Part shown: piece by piece, positions 25,634-34,800 of the stretch | Layout: each line of letters opens with the position of its first letter | Numbering within the stretch: position 1 is the first letter of the stretch | Assembly (NCBI GenBank): GCA_965276755.1 | Contig: OZ255625.1 | Location: 434,001-498,000, forward strand | Reading direction: 5' to 3' | DNA: 64,000 nt | DNA from: CAJCIS01 sp965276755 | Lineage (GTDB): Bacteria > Pseudomonadota > Alphaproteobacteria > Acetobacterales > Acetobacteraceae | The notes under the pieces: generated by a model | The model's input: the letters and a program-made list of their open reading frames with translations, nothing else | Told to the model about the DNA's origin: nothing | The model's database searches: none | Program-made: the position numbers and the translations under genes

Positions 25634-25951
25634 ATGTCCGCAATTGTTCCCGTCCTGCGCGTGCTGCATGTGTTTATCACCCTGGCGATGATCGGGGTCG
25701 TGCTGATCCAGCGCAGCGAGGGCGGTGGCCTGGGCATCGGCACATCGCAAGGCATGGGCGCGTTCATGAGCGGGCGCGGCACGGCGAATTTGCTGACGCG
25801 TACCACAGCGATTTTGGCGGCGTTGTTTTTTGGCATTTCTTTGACATTGGCGATATTGGCGCACGGGGGGTTGAATGCGCCTCGGGATATTCTGGCGCCT
25901 GCGGTGCATGCGCCGGTCAAGGCACGGCCTTTGCCTGGCGTGCCGAAGTAG
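25634..25951 (+). CDS. secG: Preprotein translocase subunit SecG
   Basis: A 105-residue protein with two membrane helices (VLHVFITLAMIGVVLIQ and TAILAALFFGISLTLAILA) around the conserved loop RSEGGGLGIG...MGAFMSGRGTANLLTRTT. It is an accessory subunit of SecYEG that assists SecA cycling. The C-terminal Ala/Pro-rich tail is typical of alphaproteobacterial SecG. It directly follows tpiA in one operon. The gene often found next (pyrG) is absent; an AT-rich hairpin and a minus-strand glucanase gene follow instead. Confidence 0.93.
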   Translation: MSAIVPVLRVLHVFITLAMIGVVLIQRSEGGGLGIGTSQGMGAFMSGRGTANLLTRTTAILAALFFGISLTLAILAHGGLNAPRDILAPAVHAPVKARPLPGVPK

Positions 25952-25956
25952 AGGGA

Positions 25957-26000
25957 AGCAGTTCTTTTTTGAAAAAAAGAACCAAAAACTTTTGTCAGTT
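25957..26000. repeat. AT-rich hairpin repeat, copy A
   Basis: GTTCTTTTTTGAAAAAAAGAAC (stem arms about 10 bp, 25961-25982) followed by AAAAACTTTTGTCAG. It lies between the convergent ends of secG and the GH44 gene, well placed as a two-way terminator. It matches the first half of copy C (32341-32428). Confidence 0.75.
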
Positions 26001-27575
26001 TGGTACTATGACAATATTCATTGACATCGCTGGCACCAAGATCGTTGAACGGCCGTGCTTGAAGACAACAGGCGCCAATATATGGATCGCCGTCAAATCC
26101 GCATTGCTGTAGCTGTATATTTTCGCGGAGCCACTCGGCGCCGGATGCGTAATCGCAATCGGGCTCGCCAGATCGCCAGTGGTCTTGTTGATCAGCACCA
26201 GCGTTAGATTGTGGTCGCTCCGTTGGGCGGCATAGACGGCCACCATATCCTGATCCGCACTCAGTGACTGCACCGAGACTGTGCCAAAGCCGTGGCCGGC
26301 GCCGTCGTAGTTGCGGTAGAGCAGGAAGCTGAACGCCACGGGCTGGGTGGGCGCGGGCACGTTCCACATCGTGGCGAAATCCAGCGCCTGGCGTCCGAAG
26401 ATGCCCAGCACGTCTGCCTCGGCGAGCGCGGTAACCAGTAGTGACGGGTCGCCCCAGCTATACTCGCTGATGGCGGCCTTGATGCCGGGATCGTATTGCT
26501 GCACCCAGGCCTGCATGCGGGGGATCAAGTAGATCGCGCCGTAATATTGGCCGATCCAGCTCGGGTCTATGTAGCTTGGATCCCACAGCGAGCGCGTCGA
26601 TTGCAGCAGCGTCGCGTCATCGGGCGGGCTGGCGTAGCTCGGGTAGTAATGCTCATCGAAATAGTCGAGCAGACGCACATGGTTGTTGGCTTCATACAGC
26701 GCCATCTGCTGCAAATACCATGGTGCGTTCCACAGGCCGCCATGTTCCTGGATTTCCGGGCCGTTGCCGACATAGGCCGGCCAGCCGAAATCCGAGGGCC
26801 CAAGGATCAGTGCACCGGGATCGGCCTGCTTGACCGCCGGCGCATATTGCTGGGTCTGGGACAGGATGAAATCATAGGTCGGTTGCGTGGGCTGCACGTC
26901 CCTATGCGTGTTGGCCCAGCCGAACGGCTCATTGTCCATCTGGTAGAATTCTACGCCGCCTTTCCTGGCCGTGCCGAAGCGGTCGACGAGGTGTTGCACC
27001 CACGCTTGCTGAATCGAGGGGGCATTGGCGATGTGATTGATCAGGATGTCGGTGTCGATCAACTGCGTGCCGTCCATTGCAATGCTGTTGCCGCAGGTTT
27101 CGTTGTTGGGAAACACATACGGGTTCGTCGATTGCTGCGGTCCATAGACGCTGACCGGAAAGCTGCACGACCACAGCGAGCTGTTATTGATGTAGGGGAT
27201 GATCGGAATTGTCAGCAGCGTCTGGCTGTGCGTCGCCTGGTCGGCCAGCACCAGCGCGTCCGGGCCGCCGCTCGGGGTGGGGGTTTGCACGCCGTCACCG
27301 CCCATGAAATACCAGTCAAAGCCGGCGTTGCTGCTATCGACCTGCCAGTTGTAGCGCGTCGTGCCATCCCCGCCCCAGCGCAGCACCGGCAGGCGCGCGG
27401 CGGCCTGGAAGTTCGGGTCCACGCCGTAGGCGGCCATGCCGTAGATGTCCTCACTGATTTTGTGGCGTGGCGCACTGCCATCCACGGTGATGGCGGGCCC
27501 TGCGTTTTGCGCCTGGGCGGCCGAAGCGGCCAGCAGGGTGAGCGCGGCGTTGCCGAGGTGCCGGATTGTTCCCAT
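25995..27575 (-). CDS. Secreted glycoside hydrolase, GH44 endoglucanase-like
   Basis: A 526-residue exported enzyme with a signal peptide ending in ASAAQAQ (~23). The N-terminal YGMAAYGVDPNF and LPVLRWGGDGTTRYNWQ are strong GH44 signatures. The candidate acid/base Glu is in FYQMDNEPFGW and the nucleophile Glu in AAISEYSWGDP. The C-terminus is a beta-domain (DHNLTLVLINKTTG). GH44 enzymes cut cellulose, xyloglucan and related beta-glucans. No carbohydrate-binding module is attached. GGAG precedes ATG 27575. It stands alone, with no neighbouring polysaccharide genes. Confidence 0.87.
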   Translation of the reverse strand: MGTIRHLGNAALTLLAASAAQAQNAGPAITVDGSAPRHKISEDIYGMAAYGVDPNFQAAARLPVLRWGGDGTTRYNWQVDSSNAGFDWYFMGGDGVQTPTPSGGPDALVLADQATHSQTLLTIPIIPYINNSSLWSCSFPVSVYGPQQSTNPYVFPNNETCGNSIAMDGTQLIDTDILINHIANAPSIQQAWVQHLVDRFGTARKGGVEFYQMDNEPFGWANTHRDVQPTQPTYDFILSQTQQYAPAVKQADPGALILGPSDFGWPAYVGNGPEIQEHGGLWNAPWYLQQMALYEANNHVRLLDYFDEHYYPSYASPPDDATLLQSTRSLWDPSYIDPSWIGQYYGAIYLIPRMQAWVQQYDPGIKAAISEYSWGDPSLLVTALAEADVLGIFGRQALDFATMWNVPAPTQPVAFSFLLYRNYDGAGHGFGTVSVQSLSADQDMVAVYAAQRSDHNLTLVLINKTTGDLASPIAITHPAPSGSAKIYSYSNADLTAIHILAPVVFKHGRSTILVPAMSMNIVIVPN

Positions 27576-27673
27576 AACGTCTCCTTACGCGAACGAGCGT
27601 TAAAGCACTCAACCCGGGCGTGTGGAAGACGGTCGTTCTATCACGATTTGTTGGGGCGGCCGCGGCCCTAAAT

Positions 27674-27722
27674 AGCAAAAGTCTTTTTGCTTCTTTTTCT
27701 ACAGAAAAAGAAGAATCTTCCC
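27674..27722. repeat. AT-rich hairpin repeat, copy B
   Basis: CAAAAGTCTTTTTG followed by the hairpin CTTCTTTTT-CTACAG-AAAAAGAAG (27690-27713). It matches the second half of copy C. It lies in the 219-nt divergent region between the GH44 gene and acs, so here it is not at a gene end; it may influence the acs leader. Confidence 0.7.
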
Positions 27723-27794
27723 TGTCTCGCCCGCAAGCGCGTAGCTTGCTGATGCGTGTGGCAAAGACCACGCCGACCTAGGAGAGGTGCCACA

Positions 27795-29729
<1,935 letters not shown>

Positions 29730-29741
29730 GGGAAGAGAAAG

Positions 29742-29842
29742 GCGGGGGGAGATGTGCCATCCCCCCCAGACCCCCCGTCATTATTGAAGACGAGGCCCTA
29801 AAAATCGACGGGGGGTCTGGGGGGATGGCACATCTCCCCCAG
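29742..29842. repeat. GC-rich double-hairpin repeat, copy R6 (complete)
   Basis: A full element with both halves and perfect GATG/CATC inner stems. It follows acs. The next ~230 nt (29843-30071) hold no gene I can support. Confidence 0.9.
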
Positions 29843-30071
29843 CCTTCCCTGCGCCCGAAGATTTTTGTATAGGTCGGCTTTCGTGCTCGAGGGCGTAACG
29901 CAGACTCCCTAGGCCATGTCCACCGGCGAGCCATGTCGGAACCTGGCCATGGTGCCGGACATGCTGTCCAAGGCGGTGGACGGGCGCTGCATCCCGATCG
30001 CAATCGCATTGAGCCTCAGACGGTCTGATGTGGTAAGAGCACCGATGTCAAGCCCTTTGAGGAAAACACAC

Positions 30072-30400
30072 ATGAAACGATGGATAGCTACTGCATGTGC
30101 CGTCGCCGCTGTCGGCACGGCGGGGCATTTTGCAATCGGTTAAGGCGAGGGTGTGCCGATAACCAGGTGCATCCTTTTGCATTTCTGGAAAGCCTGTCCA
30201 TGGTCATTATACCAAGCGGACAAGGTGTCAGGCGGCAGATTGCTGATCCGGCCATGGCCGGCATGATCATGAAGAACGCCAAGCCTGTGGGTGCAGGCAT
30301 GATTTTCTTCATGCATGACGGAAAGATGTATATGACCAAAGACGGCCCCGAAGCAGGCGGCCGGACGCTTTCTGCCATGATCATGCATCCGGCAAAGTAG
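30072..30400 (+). pseudogene. Small secreted Met-rich protein gene, probably frameshifted
   Basis: ATG 30072 has an excellent GAGGAAAA ribosome site and starts a signal-peptide-like MKRWIATACAVAAVGTAGHF that stops after 23 codons. A second frame from about 30200 to 30400 continues with MIFFMHDGKMYMTKD and ends AMIMHPAK, with about ten Met in 66 residues. Rejoining would need one indel between 30143 and 30200. This is either a broken gene for a small Met/His-rich exported protein or two unrelated short frames. Confidence 0.35.
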
Positions 30401-30430
30401 TGGTCATTTTGACATTCGTGTAAATCTTGA

Positions 30431-30456
30431 AAGGCCGGGGCGCATTCCCCGGCCTT
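30431..30456. terminator. Hairpin between convergent genes
   Basis: AAGGCCGGGG-CGCATT-CCCCGGCCTT is a perfect 10-bp stem. It lies 5 nt before the stop of the minus-strand gene at 30461. On the minus strand it is followed by TCAAGATTT rather than a long T-run, so termination may be partial. Confidence 0.6.
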
Positions 30457-30460
30457 GCTG

Positions 30461-30847
30461 TCAGCAACTGCCTTTCATACCAAAGACCGCCCTACCTACG
30501 TAGGTCATTTCCCCGCCGTAGATGAGCGCGGTGACGCCTTTGCCGATACTACCGTTCCGGGCAGCGGCAGTCACCACCAGGCCGGAATTCTGACCGTTAT
30601 CGCCCTGTATCTCAACGGCCACTACGATCGTGTGGTCTATGAGCTGAAATGTGCCGTATGGATCACCTGGGATTGAAGCCTCGCCCCTGTTCCGGCCACC
30701 GTCGGTCAGCGTGAGGCAGTAGTTCCCGTTGTTGTGCTGCGTCTCGGTAACACTCACCTGGTAGTTGCCGCCGAAACTTGCCGCGACGGCGTCCACGTTG
30801 ACGACAACCAGGGGTAGGACCACGACGATGGTCATGAGCGCTTTCAT
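30461..30847 (-). CDS. Small secreted protein of unknown function
   Basis: A 128-residue protein with an N-terminal hydrophobic export signal (LMTIVVVLPLVVVNVDAVAA). The mature part is predicted beta-rich (NYQVSVTETQHNNGNYCLTL, HTIVVAVEIQGDNG) with two Cys that could pair, one near residue 52 and one at the C-terminus (GMKGSC). AGGAG lies ~10 nt before ATG 30847. I recognise no family. It is probably a periplasmic or extracellular beta-sandwich protein. It is divergent from the phospholipase-D-like gene. Confidence 0.6.
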   Translation of the reverse strand: MKALMTIVVVLPLVVVNVDAVAASFGGNYQVSVTETQHNNGNYCLTLTDGGRNRGEASIPGDPYGTFQLIDHTIVVAVEIQGDNGQNSGLVVTAAARNGSIGKGVTALIYGGEMTYVGRAVFGMKGSC

Positions 30848-30995
30848 GGCATCAAGCTCCTTCTCGGTGAGCACCCCGGCAGTCGAGGACAGGTTTCTGC
30901 ACTGCGGCCGTGGCGTCTCATATAGAAGAGACGCTTGAGCCGGCCTCTCTATTCCGCAGTGCTGAAATTATTGAGGGGCTGACACTTCGGAAAAA

Positions 30996-31027
30996 GCCGG
31001 GGGAGCCCCCCCCCGGACCCCCCGTCA
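30996..31027. repeat. Degenerate GC-rich repeat fragment R7
   Basis: CCGGGGGAGCCCCCCCCCGG followed by ACCCCCCGTCAT matches a left half-unit with the GATGTGCCAT core deleted. It lies just upstream of the phospholipase-D-like gene and inside an upstream extension of its open frame. Confidence 0.6.
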
Positions 31028-31128
31028 TCAATTCGGCTACCCGCACGGGCTTGCGCCACATTGGCAGGATCACGTGTTTTCTGGCAGTTTTGGGGAACGC
31101 CGCGCGCCGAACCACGTTGCCCGCCCGC

Positions 31129-32337
31129 ATGGACGAGCCGGCAGAGATCGAGGACGAAGCCCTGCAGCGCCATGCGGGCGCGCATGAACCCGTCTCCGAC
31201 TGCCCGCTGCTTTCAGGCAACGGCATCACGCTGCTGGCCAGCGGCGATGCCGCCTTCGCCGACATGTTTGCCGCACTCGATCGGGCGCGCGATCACATCC
31301 ACCTCGAATACTACATTTTCGACAACGTACATCACGCGGGCCGCTCGTTGCTGGACGTGCTGCTGGCCGCGCTCGGCCGCGGCGTGCAGGTGGCGCTGAT
31401 CTATGACAGCGTGGGCAGCCTGCACACGCCGGACGGCTTTTTCGACGCGCTATCGGATGACGGCGCGTACGTGCTGGAATTCCATCCCGTCAATCCGCTG
31501 AGAAAGCACTTCGTCTGGCATCTGAACGACCGCGATCACCGCAAGATCATGATCATTGATGGCCACCTGGCTTTCACCGGCGGCGTCAACCTCTCGCGCG
31601 TCTATGAAAATCCGCCCGAGGCGGGCACGCCGGACCACGCCAAGGACGGCTACTGGCACGATTGCGCCATTGCCATTCGCGGCCCGGTCGTGGCGCAGGC
31701 TCAGGTGCTGTTCCTCGATACCTGGCAGCGCCACGGCGGCGAGGATCTGCCTGCCTGCAATCTCTACCCGCCGCTGCCGCGCGCAGGCCATGAGATCGTG
31801 CGCATCGCCGGCAGCCTGCCGCACGAGGCGCGCCAGCTCTATTTCCGCGGCATCCACACCGCGGTGCAGATGGCGCGCACGCGCATCATCCTGACCACCG
31901 GCTATTTCGTGCCAACGCGCGCCGAATGGCAGATGCTGGCTGACGCCGCCCAGCGCGGTGTGCGCGTCGATCTGATCCTGGCGGGGTATTCGGACGTGCA
32001 TGGCGCCTGGCACGCGGCAAGGTCATTATATGGCAGGCTGCTGGATGCGGGCGTGCGCATCCACGAACTGACCGACGGTTTTCTGCACGCCAAGGCCGCG
32101 GTGGTTGACGGGGTGTGGTCCTGCATCGGCAGCAGCAACCTCGATCGGCGGAGTTTTTCCTTCAATAACGAGGCCGATGCCGTGGTGCTCGGGCGCGATA
32201 CGGCGCGCGATGTGGTGGCGATGCTCGAGGGCTGGATGGCGCGTGGGCGGGAGGTGACGCTGCAGGATTGGCGGCAGCGGTCCTGGTGGGAGCATGCGGC
32301 GGAGATAAGGGCGCGCGTTTGGGAGAGGTATATGTAG
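31129..32337 (+). CDS. Phospholipase-D-like protein, cardiolipin synthase type
   Basis: A 402-residue protein with two PLD catalytic motifs: DHRKIMIIDGHLAFTGG (first HKD) and LHAKAAVVDGVWSCIGSSN (second HKD). The LEYYIFDN preceding the first motif and the spacing resemble bacterial cardiolipin synthases (ClsB-like, no N-terminal membrane helices in this form). It would join phosphatidylglycerol or phosphatidylethanolamine head groups to make cardiolipin. The frame is open back to 30910, but that part includes repeat fragment R7, so ATG 31129 is preferred. If 30910 is used, the repeat has been absorbed into the N-terminus. Confidence 0.82.
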   Translation: MDEPAEIEDEALQRHAGAHEPVSDCPLLSGNGITLLASGDAAFADMFAALDRARDHIHLEYYIFDNVHHAGRSLLDVLLAALGRGVQVALIYDSVGSLHTPDGFFDALSDDGAYVLEFHPVNPLRKHFVWHLNDRDHRKIMIIDGHLAFTGGVNLSRVYENPPEAGTPDHAKDGYWHDCAIAIRGPVVAQAQVLFLDTWQRHGGEDLPACNLYPPLPRAGHEIVRIAGSLPHEARQLYFRGIHTAVQMARTRIILTTGYFVPTRAEWQMLADAAQRGVRVDLILAGYSDVHGAWHAARSLYGRLLDAGVRIHELTDGFLHAKAAVVDGVWSCIGSSNLDRRSFSFNNEADAVVLGRDTARDVVAMLEGWMARGREVTLQDWRQRSWWEHAAEIRARVWERYM

Positions 32338-32340
32338 GAA

Positions 32341-32428
32341 GGAAGGTCTTCTTTTTTGAAAAAAAGAAGAAAACTGACAAAAGTCTTTTTGCTTCTTTTT
32401 CTTCAGAAAAAGAAGCATCTTGCCTTCC
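32341..32428. repeat. AT-rich double-hairpin repeat, copy C (complete)
   Basis: Two hairpins in a row: CTTCTTTTTTGAAAAAAAGAAG (32348-32369) and CTTCTTTTTCTTCAGAAAAAGAAG type arms (32392-32415), joined by AAACTGACAAAAGTCTTTTT. GGAAGG and CCTTCC close the outside. It separates the convergent PLD-like and phaB genes and looks like a bidirectional terminator. Confidence 0.8.
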
Positions 32429-33151
32429 CTAATACATATGCTGTCCCCCATTGACAGACAACGTAGATCCCGTAATGAAATCCGCGTCATCGGCCGTCAA
32501 AAACAGCACCCCGCGCGCAATATCATCCGCCCGCCCCAGCCGGCCCATCGGAATACGCGCAATGATCTTCTGCAGCACATCCTCCGGCACCGCACGCACC
32601 ATTTCCGTATCCACATAGCCGGGCGCAATGGCATTGACGGTAATGCCGAACCGCGCGCCTTCCTGCGCCAGTGCCTTGGTGAACCCGTGAATGCCTGATT
32701 TTGCGGCGGCGTAATTGACCTGACCGTATTGTCCTGCCTGCCCGTTGATCGATCCCACATTGACGACACGGCCGAATTTCTTGGCGCGCATGCCCTCGAA
32801 CGTCAGCTTGCACATGTTGAAGCAACTGCCGAGGTTGGTGTCGATCACCGCATCCCACATATCGCGCGTCATCTTCAGCATCGTGCCGTCACGCGTGATG
32901 CCGGCATTGTTGACCAGGATTTCGATGGGGCCGTGTTCGCCTTCGATACGACGGACGGCATCGCTGCATTGCGCGAAGTCGCCGGCATCGAATTTCATCG
33001 TGGGAATGGCGGTTGCGGCGTGAAAGGCCGCAGCGGCCGCATCGTTGCCGGCGTAGCTGGCAACCACGGTCCGGCCTGCCGCCTTCAGTGTGGTGGCAAT
33101 GGTTGCCCCTATGCCCCTGGTTCCCCCGGTCACGAGTGCCACGCGCGCCAT
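32429..33151 (-). CDS. phaB: Acetoacetyl-CoA reductase
   Basis: A 240-residue short-chain dehydrogenase using NADPH. Motifs: GGTRGIG (9-15) for the cofactor, NNAGITRDG, the catalytic Ser in VNVGSINGQAGQYGQ, and Tyr/Lys in YAAAKSGIHGFTKALAQE. GQYGQVNYAAAKSG and the GYVDTEMV segment are characteristic of PhaB rather than FabG. It makes (R)-3-hydroxybutyryl-CoA for polyhydroxybutyrate. phaA and phaC are not adjacent. ATG 33151 gives the standard length. Confidence 0.92.
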   Translation of the reverse strand: MARVALVTGGTRGIGATIATTLKAAGRTVVASYAGNDAAAAAFHAATAIPTMKFDAGDFAQCSDAVRRIEGEHGPIEILVNNAGITRDGTMLKMTRDMWDAVIDTNLGSCFNMCKLTFEGMRAKKFGRVVNVGSINGQAGQYGQVNYAAAKSGIHGFTKALAQEGARFGITVNAIAPGYVDTEMVRAVPEDVLQKIIARIPMGRLGRADDIARGVLFLTADDADFITGSTLSVNGGQHMY

Positions 33152-33310
33152 GACTTGCCCCCCCGCTTTTCTTATCGCGCCATGTAACCAGCACGGCGGG
33201 CGCTGCGCCAGGGGGTGGGCGCCTACGTCGAATACAAACGAAGTCTAAACGACTTGTCGGCAGAGTATCGCGTGCACCTCCAGCCCAGCCCGTCAGCTCA
33301 GGAACCGGCC

Positions 33311-33676
33311 ATGCAAGCAAGCTCTCCCATTCGCGTCAGAGCCCCTTACGGGCTGGCCTTTCCGGTGCACGAGCTGGTCTTCATCCGCGCCTGGGCCGAA
33401 GGGCGGGGGCTGACGATGAACATCCTGTTGGGCCAAGTGCTGGATGGTGCGGAATTCGAGGAGATGGTGATGGTGCGCAGCCTGGCCTCGTCACGGCCGG
33501 CCCTGACGCTGTGGCGGGTGGCAAGCGGCAGCATGCTGGCTCAGGCAGAGGGTAGCGCGCCGCGAGTCTTCGGCGACACGCACGCAGCCTTGTCCCATGC
33601 CGCGGTTCTCTTTGCCCCCAGCCCTGCGCGCGCGCCGTCGCTATGGCGGCGGCTACGGGGCTTGAAAGGCGGCTGA
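33311..33676 (+). CDS. Conserved-looking protein of unknown function
   Basis: A 121-residue soluble protein starting at ATG 33311 with AGGAACCGG upstream. It has a mixed alpha/beta composition: PYGLAFPVHELVFIRAWAEG, then TMNILLGQVLDGAEFEEMVM, and a basic C-terminus (LWRRLRGLKGG). I recognise no motif or family. It stands alone between phaB and tRNA-Gln, transcribed toward the tRNA. Codon use resembles the neighbourhood, so it is probably a real gene. Confidence 0.55.
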   Translation: MQASSPIRVRAPYGLAFPVHELVFIRAWAEGRGLTMNILLGQVLDGAEFEEMVMVRSLASSRPALTLWRVASGSMLAQAEGSAPRVFGDTHAALSHAAVLFAPSPARAPSLWRRLRGLKGG

Positions 33677-33737
33677 GGCACGCCCGGCCGATTTGCCTGA
33701 CCTGGAGCCTGCATGCTATGGCCGCCGCCTGCGCCGT

Positions 33738-33811
33738 TGGGGGATAGTTTAGCGGTAGAACTCCCGGCTCTGACCCGGGCAGCCTTGGTTCGAATCCAGG
33801 TCCCCCAGCCA
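33738..33811 (+). tRNA. tRNA-Gln (anticodon CTG)
   Basis: A complete cloverleaf: acceptor TGGGGGA pairs with TCCCCCA, D-stem GTTT/GAAC, anticodon stem CCCGG/CCGGG with loop CTCTGAC (anticodon CTG), T-arm CTTGG-TTCGAAT-CCAGG, discriminator G and an encoded CCA. The 74 nt include CCA. Confidence 0.95.
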
Positions 33812-33880
33812 GATTGATGCTCACCATTGAATAGGGTCTCGGCTGCGCGAGTCGGGCCGCGCACGATCGGGAACCGGCTG

Positions 33881-34303
33881 TCACGCCATGCGCCACGGAT
33901 CGACAATTCCGGCGCCACACCCCCGGAAATCATCCACGTTGCGCGTCGCCACCTTGGCACCATAGGCGCGCGCTGTGGCTGCAATCATGGCGTCCTCCAC
34001 GGTTATGGACCGGCCTGCGGCTTCGCGCGCGGCGCGGATCGCGCCGTAATGACTCGCGCACAGGCTGTCGAACGGCAGGATCTGCTTGCCAAACCCGCTT
34101 GCGAACAGGGTGGCGAGCCGGGAGGCGAGGTCGTCCCGTCTTTGGCCAGTCGGAAGCCGTGCCAGGCCGTAGCTGATTTCTGCCTCGCAGATCGCGGCGG
34201 TGAAGGCGGTTTCGGGTGCCAATGCGCGCACATACGCCAGCACGGCCGGGTGGGGCGCCGGCCGCACCAGTTCGGAGATGACGTGGGTGTCCAGCAGGAT
34301 CAA
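33881..34303 (-). CDS. PIN-domain toxin (VapC/FitB-like ribonuclease)
   Basis: A 140-residue PIN-domain RNase, the toxin of a type II toxin-antitoxin pair. Acidic active-site residues are visible at MILLDTHVISELVRP (Asp5, Glu11), AAICEAEISYGLARLP (Glu) and SITVEDAMIAATARAYG (Asp). AISYG-type middle region and a C-terminal VATRNVDDFRG (Asp) fit FitB/VapC. GTG/ATG overlap of 4 nt with the antitoxin gene upstream. It lies next to tRNA-Gln. Confidence 0.9.
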   Translation of the reverse strand: MILLDTHVISELVRPAPHPAVLAYVRALAPETAFTAAICEAEISYGLARLPTGQRRDDLASRLATLFASGFGKQILPFDSLCASHYGAIRAAREAAGRSITVEDAMIAATARAYGAKVATRNVDDFRGCGAGIVDPWRMA

Positions 34304-34584
34304 ACGCCCTCCTCTTCCTTGGTCAATTCATCGCCGAGATCTGGTAGCCTGCGCGCCGGCGCGCCGCCACGTGGTGGCAGGCTGAGCTCCGCGCCGTGCG
34401 CCGCGCCGAACAGATTGCTGGCGATGTCCACCAGGTTCTCGCGCCCAGGCGCACCCCGGCAAGCCACGCCCACCCGCAGCAACTCGCGCGCCTCCTCCTC
34501 CAGGGAGCGCCGGTGTGAGGCAGCGCGCTCCTTCAAGCGCTGGTGAAGCGCTTCATCGACATTTCGGATCAGCACGCTGGCCAT
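34300..34584 (-). CDS. Antitoxin (FitA/VapB-like, ribbon-helix-helix)
   Basis: A 94-residue antitoxin. The N-terminal RHH DNA-binding part is ASVLIRNVDEALHQRLKERA followed by RRSLEEEARELLRVGV. The C-terminal ~45 residues should wrap the toxin. It binds its own operator and neutralises the PIN toxin encoded 4 nt within its 3' end. ATG 34584 is used. This pair stabilises DNA segments and may mark the edge of the T6SS region. Confidence 0.88.
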   Translation of the reverse strand: MASVLIRNVDEALHQRLKERAASHRRSLEEEARELLRVGVACRGAPGRENLVDIASNLFGAAHGAELSLPPRGGAPARRLPDLGDELTKEEEGV

Positions 34585-34800
34585 GCAACGGTCTCGATCT
34601 CTTTGCTAGTCGATGCTAGCACGCGGTGCGTGCTGAAGGAAGCGCCAGCTCCCCCAGCCGGTCCGATGTGACCAGCCCCGCGCGACGCCGATCGCGATAG
34701 ACCCGCTACCCACAAGGCCTAGGCTCGGCAACATTACGCTTCTACGCTATACATGTCCGGCGCCAGCCCGTGAGACGCGGTGCGGCCGCAAGGAACAGGC

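Noticed and set aside
33801..34600. Duplicated tRNA-Gln 3' end as an attachment site near the VapBC genes
   Set aside because: No second copy of the tRNA 3' segment was seen in the window and no integrase gene is present.
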